From positions 496,001-560,000 of the forward strand of contig NZ_CP147917.1 in NCBI RefSeq assembly GCF_039645965.1: a DNA stretch of 64,000 bases, written 5' to 3'. Below the pieces are notes generated by a model. That model had not been told where the DNA came from. It worked only from the letters and a program-made list of their open reading frames with translations, and did no database searches. The DNA comes from Sulfurimonas sp. HSL3-2 (GTDB taxonomy: Bacteria; Campylobacterota; Campylobacteria; Campylobacterales; Sulfurimonadaceae). Below are positions 1 through 8,326 of the stretch, one piece after another. The first letter of the stretch is position 1. Every line of letters begins with the position of its first letter. A program made the position numbers and the translations under genes.

Positions 1-249
1 GAGTTCCTCTATCTCTTTGATGACATCGTCGTCTATGATGGTCGCTTGTTTAAAACTATGACCGCCGTGGACTACTCTGTGAGCGATAAAGTCGATCTTC
101 TCCATAGCGTTGATGATCTTTTCAAGCTCTTTGTGCCTATTGCCTTTGAGCTCTTCGATGATCCCTTTTTGTAAGACCTCTTCAGAGTCCATATCAAATA
201 TCTTGTACTTAATGGAAGAGCTTCCCGAGTTTAGGATGAGTGCTTTCAA
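1..249 (-). CDS. ackA: Acetate kinase, N-terminal part (runs off the window)
   Basis: About 83 codons of the N-terminus are visible; the rest lies left of the window. The protein begins LKALILNSGSSSIKYK, the acetate kinase phosphate-binding start (N-S-G-S-S-S-x-K), and later shows HRVVHGG, the family's conserved H-R-V-V-H-G-G block. AckA interconverts acetyl phosphate + ADP and acetate + ATP in the cytoplasm. The start is TTG, and its last two bases overlap the TGA stop of pta in the string TTGA, so translation is probably coupled. Together with pta it forms the acetate/acetyl-CoA overflow or assimilation pathway. Confidence 0.95.
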   Translation of the reverse strand, partial: MKALILNSGSSSIKYKIFDMDSEEVLQKGIIEELKGNRHKELEKIINAMEKIDFIAHRVVHGGHSFKQATIIDDDVIKEIEEL

Positions 250-2321
250 CTTGTCTGTCCTGCCTGAATAGCAGTAATTGCAACAGTATTGACGATATCC
301 ACGACACTGCATCCGCGGCTGAGATCGTTTACCGGTTTGTTAAGTCCCTGAAGTACAGGTCCGATGGCTATGGCTCCCGTTGAACGTTGAACTGCTTTGT
401 ATATGTTATTCCCTGTGTTTAGATCAGGAAAGATAAAAATATTGGCTTCTCCGGCTACTTTTGAGCCCGGAAGTTTTTTCTTAGCGACATCTTTGTCGAT
501 GGCAGCATCATACTGGATCGGTCCTTCAACAAGGAGCGAAGGCTCCCGCTGTTTTACGATCTCAGTCGCCTGTCTTACCTTTTGGACATCTTCGCCGCTT
601 CCCGAATCTCCCGTCGAGTATGAAAGCATAGCTATCCTTGGTTCGATGCCGAATCGCAGAGCCGTTTTAGCCGTTGAGATAGCGATCTGTGCAAGTTCCT
701 CAGCCGTCGGGTTCTCATTTACCGCACAGTCCGCATATATAAGGACCTCTGTTTCAAGACAGATGAAAAAGAGGCTTGAGACTATGGTGACGTCGGGTGA
801 TGTCTTGATGATCTGCAAAGCAGGGCGGATGGTCTCTGCCGTGGTATGTGAAGCACCGCTTACCATGGCATCGACATCACCGGAATGCACCATCATAGTA
901 GCAAAATAGGTTTTGTTGTGCATAGTGTCTTTTGCCGCTTCTAAAGAGATTCCCTTCGCTTTTCTGAGTTGATAAAAACTGTGTGCATAGGCTTCTGCTT
1001 TTTCACTTTGGAGAGGGTCTATGATCTTCGCTTTGGAGATATCTATCCCAAGCTGCAGGGAGCGTTGTCTTACAACTATCTCATCGCCTAAAAGGATTAT
1101 GTCTGCAAGATCGTTTCTAAGGACGATCTCCGCAGCTCTTAGTATCCTGTCATCTTCGCTCTCAGGCAGTACGATCTTTTTTTTCTCTTTTTTTGCCATA
1201 TAGAAGATCTTATATTCAAACATCATCGGAGTCATCACATCCGAACTCTTCAGTTCGATCCTTGATTCGATACGGTTGATGTCGACGTTTTGGTTAAAGA
1301 GTCCCAAAGAGAGGGCGATCTTTCTCTCGTCGGATGCTTTTAGAGTGGCTTTAGTGGCATCGATGTTCTTTACGGTCGTGTATGTGTCCGTATCTACGCT
1401 GATGATCGGGATATGAAAACTTTTTATCCCCTCTATGAGTTTTAGCACATTTGTATGCAACTGCATGTTAAAGGGCATGATGATACCCGAGATCTTCGCA
1501 AAACTGCTGGACTCGGCTGCACAGATAAGCCCGACGATGATCTCCGATCTGTCGGCAGGGACAACGACAAGGTCACCGTCTTCTATGCGGTCTAAAAAGT
1601 TGTCCAGAGTAAGGGCTGCGACTTTTATCTGTTTTACGAGTCTTGATCTGTCATGAAAATCCAAGACTATCGGTTTTGCCTGCAGATTGTCTATGATATC
1701 TCCTATGGTAGGAGTATCCAGCTCTTTTATCTCTTGAAGGAAAAAGACGTTTTCATCTTGTATCTCTTTTTTAAGTTCACTGTATATGGACTCATCGATG
1801 CGGTTTATAAACGTTGCGAAGTGAAAGCATTTTTGGGAAGTTATAGAGTGTTTGTTTATGGCAGCCGATTCTACGATATCCGAGAGCTCCATATCTTTTG
1901 CATTTATGACATCGATATACGATGATGCGAAGTTCTGGGCTATTTTTATATTGATATCAAAATCAAAAGATTGTTTTAAAAAGGGTCTTTGAATCCCAAG
2001 ACAGACGATGAAATCATATTTCTCTTCCAAGCTCTTATATTTGGTGATGAGCTCCTCTAAAAGCTCATCGGTACTCTCTTTTGCTATCATCATCTCGATA
2101 TAGGGGATGTCAAAGCCGTAGCACTCTTCGTAAGGTATATCTATGTTGTATCTTGATCTTATAAACTCTATATCAGGATCTGTCTTTTTTTGATTTGAGA
2201 TAATGGGTTTAAAGAATCCTATCTTGTGGATTTTTCGACTGATAATATCCATCATCCCCGTTGTAATCAGCAGGCTTCCCGCATTTTTTGTATTGGATGC
2301 GATATAGATACTTTTCATCAT
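246..2321 (-). CDS. pta: Phosphate acetyltransferase, long form
   Basis: The 691-residue protein matches the long Pta architecture. An N-terminal BioD/CobQ-like NTPase-fold region (residues ~3-200) has a degenerate P-loop (IASNTKNAGS). A DRTGG-type middle domain follows (~215-325), then the C-terminal PTA_PTB catalytic domain (~370-690) containing KIVLPESEDDRILRAAE, SYSTGDSGSG and FPDLNTGN. It converts acetyl-CoA + phosphate to acetyl phosphate + CoA. Two tandem ATG codons open the gene; either could be used, with AAGG a few bases upstream. It lies 6 bases after a GGDEF/EAL gene and overlaps ackA by 4 bases, suggesting one transcript of three genes. Confidence 0.96.
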   Translation of the reverse strand: MMKSIYIASNTKNAGSLLITTGMMDIISRKIHKIGFFKPIISNQKKTDPDIEFIRSRYNIDIPYEECYGFDIPYIEMMIAKESTDELLEELITKYKSLEEKYDFIVCLGIQRPFLKQSFDFDINIKIAQNFASSYIDVINAKDMELSDIVESAAINKHSITSQKCFHFATFINRIDESIYSELKKEIQDENVFFLQEIKELDTPTIGDIIDNLQAKPIVLDFHDRSRLVKQIKVAALTLDNFLDRIEDGDLVVVPADRSEIIVGLICAAESSSFAKISGIIMPFNMQLHTNVLKLIEGIKSFHIPIISVDTDTYTTVKNIDATKATLKASDERKIALSLGLFNQNVDINRIESRIELKSSDVMTPMMFEYKIFYMAKKEKKKIVLPESEDDRILRAAEIVLRNDLADIILLGDEIVVRQRSLQLGIDISKAKIIDPLQSEKAEAYAHSFYQLRKAKGISLEAAKDTMHNKTYFATMMVHSGDVDAMVSGASHTTAETIRPALQIIKTSPDVTIVSSLFFICLETEVLIYADCAVNENPTAEELAQIAISTAKTALRFGIEPRIAMLSYSTGDSGSGEDVQKVRQATEIVKQREPSLLVEGPIQYDAAIDKDVAKKKLPGSKVAGEANIFIFPDLNTGNNIYKAVQRSTGAIAIGPVLQGLNKPVNDLSRGCSVVDIVNTVAITAIQAGQTS

Positions 2322-2327
2322 TGCGCC

Positions 2328-4451
2328 TTATAGGTTAAATAGCTTCTTGTACTCATGTATATTTGTTATGATCTCATCCACAGGAAGAGCTTTTGAATAG
2401 TAGAAACCTTGGAGTATATCTACGTTGTTCTCTTTAAGGTATTGTACGTGTTCATCCGTCTCGACACCTTCTGCGGTCACATCCATATTAAGAGCATGAG
2501 CCAAAGATGTTATCGCGTTTACTATATGCTTATTACTCTCTTTATCAAATAGGGAGATGATAAAAGATTTATCTACCTTGATTGTATTTATCGGCAGTTG
2601 GGCAAGGTACTCAAATGATGAATACCCTGTACCAAAATCATCCAATGCGACTTGTACTCCGGCACTACGCAGTATATCAAGTTCTTTGACGGCTACGGAT
2701 ATGTTGTCCATCACCACAGACTCTGTCATCTCTACTTTTAAAAGGCTTGGATCGACTTTGTGATCAGTTGCACATTTTAAAAATGTCTTTGCAAAAGACT
2801 TCTCTTTCAGTTGCCTTGATGAGATATTTACAGATACAAAAATATCGTGTGAGCTCAGAGTATTGATGCGGCTTGCGAATTTACAGGCATGTTCCATCAC
2901 GAATTCACTGATCTTAAGGATATCTCCCGTTGACTCTGCTACGGGAATGAATCTTTCAGGAGATATAAATCCATGCAAAGGGTGTTTCAATCTTAAAAGT
3001 GCTTCAAATCCGTTAAGAGAGGAGCTGGATGAACTGATAAGCGGTTGGAAATAGAGTTCAAAGTAGTTATTGGCTATCGCATCTTTAATAAACGTCTCTA
3101 TCTCTAAAAACTCTTTTATGTTGGTATTCATATCCGGATTAAAAAAGCTGTATCTGTTCTTTCCTGCAAGTTTGGCTTCATACATCGCCGTGTCTGCGGA
3201 CTTTATGAGTTCTGTCGCAGTCTGTGCATCATCAGGATATATTGAGATCCCGATAGATGAAGAGATGAAGAACTCATGATCCTCGACTTTAAAAGGCGAG
3301 TTCAAAGAGTCTATGATCTCTTGAGCTTTTATATCAATATCTCTTTTATTCTGCATCTGCATAAGGATGACGAACTCGTCGCCGCCAAATCTAGTACAGA
3401 CACCTTTTTTTCCGACCGTCTCCTTGAGCTTTTGACTGACTTTTACCAAAAGTTCATCGCCGATATCATGTCCCATCGAGTCGTTGATATACTTGAAGTT
3501 GTCAAGATCTAAAAACAGTACGGCAAAGTTCTGTTTTATGATACTGGATTTTTTGAGAAGGGTATTTATCTCGTTTTTTAGATAAGAGCGGTTTGGAAGG
3601 GCAGTTAAAACATCATGGTAAGCCATAAACTCGATCTCTTTTTGATCTTTCTTCTTTTGTGTGATATCGTGAGTCACACCTATAAAAAAGTTTAAAGACT
3701 GATGATGGGTGATGGTATTGGAAAGCCATCTGATGGTGCCGTCTTTTCGTTTGATCCTAAACTCTATTGTGTCGGATTGGCTCGGTTTTATCTCATAGAA
3801 AAAATCCATCACACTTTGTCTGTCATCTTCATGGATCATATTCATCCAGAGAGAAGAACCGTTTAGAAACTCCTCTTTTCTTTCTCCAAATATATGCTCG
3901 ATCGCGTTAGAGACATACTTTACTTCCATCGTTTTATCGTCTATATACCAGATGATCTCATCGATGATATTGACTATCTCATCAAGTTGAAGCTGTTTTT
4001 CGACGATCTGTTTTTTATGATCGTCAAGCAGATTAACCAGCTGTTTGGACCTCTCCTCAAGTTCTCTTTTTGTAGTGCTCAGTTCATAGTTGATTTTTTC
4101 GATGTTGCTGACATCTCTGATGTTCACAAAGATACACTCTTCATTATCGATCTCTATCAGTTTCACGTTTTTTGTCGTAGTGATATGTCTTTTGTCTTTT
4201 GCAATAAAAATAGTGGACTGGTCAGAGCAGGACTGATGGTTTCTGAGTTCGAGCATGCACTCTTGAAATACAGAGTCGTCAGCGAGGTAATTGATGATGT
4301 TTTTGTTATATAACTCATCTGTAGAGTATCCAAGCAGCTTAGAAAAAGATTCGTTGCAAAATTTTATATCACCAAGAGTATCGATGATCAGTATCGGATC
4401 TGGTAGATAGTTTAGTACATCTATTACATTTATTTTTGAAAAAAATTCCAT
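2328..4451 (-). CDS. PAS-PAS-GGDEF-EAL cyclic-di-GMP signalling protein
   Basis: The 707-residue cytoplasmic protein has no evident membrane segment. Two PAS domains (~8-115 and ~160-270) are joined by a coiled-coil stretch (~120-160). The second is followed by a PAC-like block ending in IGVTHDITQKKKDQ. The GGDEF domain (~275-435) has an intact RFGGDEFVIL site, and the EAL domain (~445-690) has FEALLRLKHP and DDFGTGYSSFEYL. Both active-site signatures are intact, so it could make and break c-di-GMP; which activity dominates cannot be read from sequence. It sits directly upstream of pta-ackA with a 6-base gap, so it is probably co-transcribed with acetate metabolism. Confidence 0.9.
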   Translation of the reverse strand: MEFFSKINVIDVLNYLPDPILIIDTLGDIKFCNESFSKLLGYSTDELYNKNIINYLADDSVFQECMLELRNHQSCSDQSTIFIAKDKRHITTTKNVKLIEIDNEECIFVNIRDVSNIEKINYELSTTKRELEERSKQLVNLLDDHKKQIVEKQLQLDEIVNIIDEIIWYIDDKTMEVKYVSNAIEHIFGERKEEFLNGSSLWMNMIHEDDRQSVMDFFYEIKPSQSDTIEFRIKRKDGTIRWLSNTITHHQSLNFFIGVTHDITQKKKDQKEIEFMAYHDVLTALPNRSYLKNEINTLLKKSSIIKQNFAVLFLDLDNFKYINDSMGHDIGDELLVKVSQKLKETVGKKGVCTRFGGDEFVILMQMQNKRDIDIKAQEIIDSLNSPFKVEDHEFFISSSIGISIYPDDAQTATELIKSADTAMYEAKLAGKNRYSFFNPDMNTNIKEFLEIETFIKDAIANNYFELYFQPLISSSSSSLNGFEALLRLKHPLHGFISPERFIPVAESTGDILKISEFVMEHACKFASRINTLSSHDIFVSVNISSRQLKEKSFAKTFLKCATDHKVDPSLLKVEMTESVVMDNISVAVKELDILRSAGVQVALDDFGTGYSSFEYLAQLPINTIKVDKSFIISLFDKESNKHIVNAITSLAHALNMDVTAEGVETDEHVQYLKENNVDILQGFYYSKALPVDEIITNIHEYKKLFNL

Positions 4452-4566
4452 ATATGATTCATCACTTAATTGTTATGTTTTATACACGTTAGTGCCAATG
4501 AATAATCTTACTACAATATTGGTTTTGATATGCTTATACATTAATAAATTACTATGGATTAAGAAT

Positions 4567-5031
4567 ATGAGATGTTACTGCGGTTTGGAGAAAGATTTTG
4601 AGGAGTGCTGCGGCGCTATAATATCGGGGAAAAAGAACGCTGCAACGGTCGAAGAACTGATGCGCTCGCGTTACAGCGCTTATGCAAGTGCTAATGCGGA
4701 GTATCTTGTAAAAAGTACGACAAAAGAGAACAGTTTTATCGAAGATATTCCTCTGATACTGGAGTTTAGTAAAAATGTCGTCTGGCTGAAACTGGATATC
4801 TTACATGTAGAGCAAAAAGAGGATAGCGGGATCGTAGAATTCAGAGCATTTTATTTTGAAAACGGTGAGATCGTAGTCTTGCATGAAAGAAGCAATTTTG
4901 TAAAAAACGAGGGTGTCTGGAAGTATGATAAAGGTGAATTTATCAACTCTAAAATAGAGCGAAATGAGCCTTGTCCATGCGGTTCTGGGAAAAAGTACAA
5001 AAAGTGTAAAGAGCATTTAACCGCCTCTTAA
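4567..5031 (+). CDS. YchJ-like SEC-C motif protein (UPF0225 type)
   Basis: About 154 residues starting MRCYCG. It has an N-terminal Cys-rich SEC-C-like motif (CYCGLEKDFEECCG), a central region with the family signature EELMRSRYSAYA, and a C-terminal SEC-C zinc motif (NEPCPCGSGKKYKKC) like the one at the end of SecA. The frame stays open upstream to a GTG at 4492, but that would add a hydrophobic, non-family N-terminus, so the ATG at 4567 is preferred. SEC-C motifs bind zinc and often mediate contact with SecB or ribosome-associated partners. The exact role of YchJ-type proteins is not established. Confidence 0.85.
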   Translation: MRCYCGLEKDFEECCGAIISGKKNAATVEELMRSRYSAYASANAEYLVKSTTKENSFIEDIPLILEFSKNVVWLKLDILHVEQKEDSGIVEFRAFYFENGEIVVLHERSNFVKNEGVWKYDKGEFINSKIERNEPCPCGSGKKYKKCKEHLTAS

Positions 5032-5043
5032 TCAACTCTTGGA

Positions 5044-5049
5044 TATAAT
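5044..5049 (+). promoter_or_regulatory. Putative -10 box for the ABC-F gene
   Basis: TATAAT lies 47 bases upstream of the ATG at 5096, in an AT-rich spacer. No clear -35 is present, which is usual for sigma-70 promoters in Campylobacterota. Confidence 0.45.
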
Positions 5050-5095
5050 CGCAAAATATTAATTGCCCATAAGAGGCGATACAAGAGAGAAGAAG

Positions 5096-6709
5096 ATGTT
5101 AAGAACGGTAAATCTAACAAAGAGATTTGGTAACAGAATTTTATTTGAGAACATAAATATAAAACTAGACCGTCATAAAAGATATGGTCTTATCGGTGCA
5201 AACGGTGCCGGAAAAACGACGTTTTTAAATATATTAAGCGGACAAAATAAAGAGTATGAAGGTGAAGTGATCATCGGTTCAGGACTCAAAGTCGGGACAC
5301 TTGGGCAAAATCAGTTTGCTTATGAAAACTACACTATCATGGATGCCGTTCTTTACGGTAATAAACGTTTGTACGATGCGGTAAAAGAGAAAGAAGAACT
5401 TTACACTACGGGTGATTTTGAAGATGACGCGGTAAACAACCGCCTTGCGGAACTGGAGATGATCTGTGTCGAGGAAGATCCTACTTACGAGTATGAGATA
5501 AACATCGCGAAGATCTTGGAAAACGTAGGAATACCGGCTGAACATCATTATGATCTGATGTCAAGTCTGAAAAGTTCTGATAAGTTCAAAGTCCTTCTTG
5601 CTCAGGTACTTTTCCCTAAACCGGATATCCTTTTCCTCGATGAGCCTACCAACAACCTTGATATGGAAACGATCAGCTGGCTTGAAGATGAGTTGCAACG
5701 TCATGAGGGGACACTTGTTGTTATCTCTCACGATAGACACTTTCTAAATGCAGTCGTAACACACATTCTTGATGTCGATTATCAAAAGATCCGTGAATTT
5801 ACAGGGAATTATGATGACTGGTATATCGCAGCAAACGTCATAGCACAGCAGATGGAAGCGGATAATGCGAAAAAACTCAAAGAGAAAGAAGATCTTGAGG
5901 CTTTCGTTCGCCGTTTTAGCGCAAATGCATCAAAAGCAAAACAAGCGACATCTCGTCAAAAGCAGCTTGAAAAACTGAATATCGAAGATATCAAACCATC
6001 TTCACGCCGTGACCCGAGTATCGTATTTAAGCCAAAACGTCAGATGGGTGATGAGGCGCTGTTTGTAGAAAACGTTTCTCACTCTTACGGTGATCTTCAA
6101 GTTCTAAAAGATATGACTCTTAGAATCGAGCCGGGCGAAAAGATAGCGCTTATCGGCGGCAACGGTGTCGGTAAGTCTACTTTATGTAAAATCATCATGG
6201 AAGAGATCAAGCCTACAGGCGGGAAGGTCCACTGGGGTGCTACGATCGAGCAGAGTTACTTTCCTCAAGATACGACTGACCAGATCAAAGGGACAGGTAC
6301 CCTTTATGAGTGGTTAAGAGGGTATGATCCTAAACGTGATATCTCGGAGATCAGAAACTGTCTTGGACGTATGCTTTTTAGCGGTGAACAGCAGGAAAAA
6401 TCTGTAGAGAAGATCTCAGGTGGTGAAAAACACAGAATGATGCTTTCAAAGATGATGCTGGAGCAGGGGAACTTCCTTATCCTGGATGAGCCGAGCAACC
6501 ACCTTGACCTTGAAGCAATCGTAGCTCTTGGTGAAGGGCTTTACAACTTTGAAGGAAACGTTATCTGTGTGTCTCATGACCGTGAGCTTCTAGATGCATT
6601 TGCTAACCGTGTCATCGAGATATTCCCTGGCGGAAAATATATAGACTTCAAAGGTACTTACGAAGAGTATGCTGAAGCAAAACACAGCGGGACTCTTGAG
6701 TACGCATAA
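5096..6709 (+). CDS. ABC-F family ATPase, YbiT type
   Basis: A 537-residue tandem-ATPase soluble protein. ABC1 has Walker A GANGAGKTTF and Walker B ILFLDEPTNNLD; ABC2 has GGNGVGKSTL and ILDEPSNHLD. The connecting linker (NAKKLKEKEDLEAFVRRFS) is the ABC-F P-site tRNA-interaction region. The second signature is intact (ISGGEKHRMM), but the first is degenerate (SSLKSSDKFK), as in E. coli YbiT, whose sequence this resembles closely along its length. ABC-F proteins act on ribosomes to relieve stalls. The ATG at 5096 has a strong AGAGAGAAGAAG ribosome site; an upstream TTG at 5063 is in frame but unlikely. Confidence 0.93.
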   Translation: MLRTVNLTKRFGNRILFENINIKLDRHKRYGLIGANGAGKTTFLNILSGQNKEYEGEVIIGSGLKVGTLGQNQFAYENYTIMDAVLYGNKRLYDAVKEKEELYTTGDFEDDAVNNRLAELEMICVEEDPTYEYEINIAKILENVGIPAEHHYDLMSSLKSSDKFKVLLAQVLFPKPDILFLDEPTNNLDMETISWLEDELQRHEGTLVVISHDRHFLNAVVTHILDVDYQKIREFTGNYDDWYIAANVIAQQMEADNAKKLKEKEDLEAFVRRFSANASKAKQATSRQKQLEKLNIEDIKPSSRRDPSIVFKPKRQMGDEALFVENVSHSYGDLQVLKDMTLRIEPGEKIALIGGNGVGKSTLCKIIMEEIKPTGGKVHWGATIEQSYFPQDTTDQIKGTGTLYEWLRGYDPKRDISEIRNCLGRMLFSGEQQEKSVEKISGGEKHRMMLSKMMLEQGNFLILDEPSNHLDLEAIVALGEGLYNFEGNVICVSHDRELLDAFANRVIEIFPGGKYIDFKGTYEEYAEAKHSGTLEYA

Positions 6710-6755
6710 ATAAATACTCTCACAAACTAGATAAACTACTAGATATATTTTAGAA

Positions 6756-6783
6756 ATTTCTTGCAAGACTCTTTGCAAGAAAT
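6756..6783. repeat. Perfect 11-bp inverted repeat (hairpin) before the DUF5718-like gene
   Basis: ATTTCTTGCAA - GACTCT - TTGCAAGAAAT is a perfect 11-bp stem with a 6-base loop, between the ABC-F stop and the AAAGGAT ribosome site of the next gene. No T-run follows on the plus strand, so it is not a classical terminator for the ABC-F gene. It could be a leader hairpin, a processing site, or a terminator without a U-tract. Confidence 0.7.
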
Positions 6784-6800
6784 CCACAAAGGATCTGTTT

Positions 6801-7628
6801 TTGGATAAAGATTATAAAAACTCTCTTGGGTTCGGCATCGCCGGAAACTTTGCACTTCATCTTAAACAAGCGGGTGAGCTTGAAGACTTTAAAGATATTA
6901 TCACTGCTGATGAAGCGGCTCCAAAGGGGGTATTTCCCTTTTATATTCCAAATAATAAGACATTTTTAGGTACTTACCCTATCTCAAACAACACGATCAA
7001 GCTTCCTGCTGAAGAGGTCAATGTCCAAGCTGAGCCTGAAGTAGCTCTTACATGTAAGCTGACATACAAAGAGGGCAAAGTCGACACGATAACACCGACC
7101 CATTTTGGGGCATATAACGATACCTCTTTAAGAAAAAATGCACCGAAGATCAGTCTAAAGAAAAACTGGGGTGCACAAAGCAAAGGGATCAGTTCTCAGC
7201 TTATAGAGATAGACAAATTCAGCGAAGGCGGGATAATGGATAACTACCGTATCTGTAGTTTCTTGCGCCGTAACGGGAATGTCTTTAGATACGGTGAAGA
7301 TGTAGAGCTTACAGGCTACAGCTATTTTTACGAAAAACTGATAGAGTGGATAAAAGAGCAGATAAATACTCAAGAGGATTTCGGACCGCTTGAACCTGTG
7401 CTAGAGTATATTAAAGAGGCTTCATATCCTGAAGAACTGCTCATCAGCATAGGTGCAACTCGTTATACTGAGTATGGCGAGACGACGTTCTTACAAAGCG
7501 GTGATGAGGTGATCGTCGCTCTTTATGATGATAGGCTCCACTGTAAAAACCCTGTATTTTCAAAAATAGTTGCGGGTAATTATGAGCATGAAGGCATGAG
7601 TGTTCTGGCACAAAAGGTGATTCTGTGA
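6801..7628 (+). CDS. DUF5718-like protein (possible FAH-related fold)
   Basis: A 275-residue cytoplasmic protein starting at TTG 6801, preceded at good spacing by AAAGGAT (~6788-6794). Segments such as NSLGFGIAGNFALHL, EPEVALTCKLTYK and FLQSGDEVIVALYDD recall the uncharacterised DUF5718 family and, loosely, the fumarylacetoacetate-hydrolase fold (an E-P-E segment and a late SGDEV block). I infer only family membership; no substrate can be named. Its stop overlaps the GTG start of the SUI1 gene (GTGA), so the two are probably translated together. It contains one TTACATGTAA palindrome at 7048-7057, encoding LTCK. Confidence 0.7.
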   Translation: MDKDYKNSLGFGIAGNFALHLKQAGELEDFKDIITADEAAPKGVFPFYIPNNKTFLGTYPISNNTIKLPAEEVNVQAEPEVALTCKLTYKEGKVDTITPTHFGAYNDTSLRKNAPKISLKKNWGAQSKGISSQLIEIDKFSEGGIMDNYRICSFLRRNGNVFRYGEDVELTGYSYFYEKLIEWIKEQINTQEDFGPLEPVLEYIKEASYPEELLISIGATRYTEYGETTFLQSGDEVIVALYDDRLHCKNPVFSKIVAGNYEHEGMSVLAQKVIL

Positions 7629-7960
7629 GCAGAGGGAAAAAGTTAGACCTCTTCATCGGTGCCGAGATAGATGACGGCTGGAATGAGATAACTGAGCGCA
7701 GAAGTGAAGTGGCAAAAGAGATCCTCGAGCCTGCAAAGCACTTTTTAGTGTTTAGAAAAGAGAAAAGACGCGGTAAAGTCGTGACGCTTGTCGGAGAGTT
7801 TTGTCTTGAGGATGCTGCTGCAAATGATGTGTTAAAAACGTTAAAGAAAAAGCTTGCCTGCGGCGGAACTTATAAAGATGGATGGATGGAGTTTCAAGGT
7901 GAAGTGCAGGAAAAACTGAAGTCAAACCTGCAGGAACTTGGATTTCGATTTAAGAAGTAA
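7625..7960 (+). CDS. yciH: SUI1/eIF1-like translation factor (YciH family)
   Basis: 111 residues. The C-terminal two-thirds fits the SUI1 fold: FRKEKRRGKVVTLVGEF, then LKKKLACGGTYKDGWMEFQG, the family's (K)KLxxGGTxKDGxIExQG block. Bacterial YciH/SUI1 proteins resemble eIF1 and influence start-codon fidelity in 30S initiation. The start is GTG at 7625, sharing GTGA with the stop of the preceding gene. The 3' end overlaps the convergent HIT gene by 11 bases. Confidence 0.85.
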   Translation: MSRGKKLDLFIGAEIDDGWNEITERRSEVAKEILEPAKHFLVFRKEKRRGKVVTLVGEFCLEDAAANDVLKTLKKKLACGGTYKDGWMEFQGEVQEKLKSNLQELGFRFKK

Positions 7961-8324
7961 AACTCTCTAATCTTTTTTGTAACTTTTCATAAAACAGCTC
8001 AAAACTAGGAAGGTCTAGTTTTGCTTCACGCTGTTTTTCTCCCCACATAGGATTTGGAAAATAACTGTCATTTTTATATCTTGCCATTACATGTATATGT
8101 ACATGCGGAAGCTTATTTGCAAATGAAGCCATATTAATCTTATCGGGGGAGAAGTAGTCGATCATCTCGTCCTCTACGATGTCGTAAAGTTCGAAAAGTC
8201 TGAGTCGAAGGTCACTAGGAAGATCACTTAACTCTTTGTATTCTACTTGAGTGAATATTTTAAGCCAAGGTATTTCACTTTTTTCACTCTCAATAAAAAA
8301 GTTATTATCTTCGTAGATCTTCAT
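7950..8324 (-). CDS. HIT-family nucleotide hydrolase/transferase
   Basis: 124 residues with the histidine-triad motif LPHVHIHVMAR near residue 75 (H-x-H-x-H arrangement HVHIHV). HIT proteins hydrolyse or transfer nucleoside monophosphates from dinucleotides or nucleotide conjugates. The N-terminus (FFIESEKSEIPWLKIF) and the short length resemble HIT-like proteins rather than full HinT. It follows the helicase gene on the same strand after 2 bases, so probably shares its transcript, and converges with the SUI1 gene (11-base overlap). Confidence 0.85.
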   Translation of the reverse strand: MKIYEDNNFFIESEKSEIPWLKIFTQVEYKELSDLPSDLRLRLFELYDIVEDEMIDYFSPDKINMASFANKLPHVHIHVMARYKNDSYFPNPMWGEKQREAKLDLPSFELFYEKLQKRLESFTS

Positions 8325-8326
8325 TT

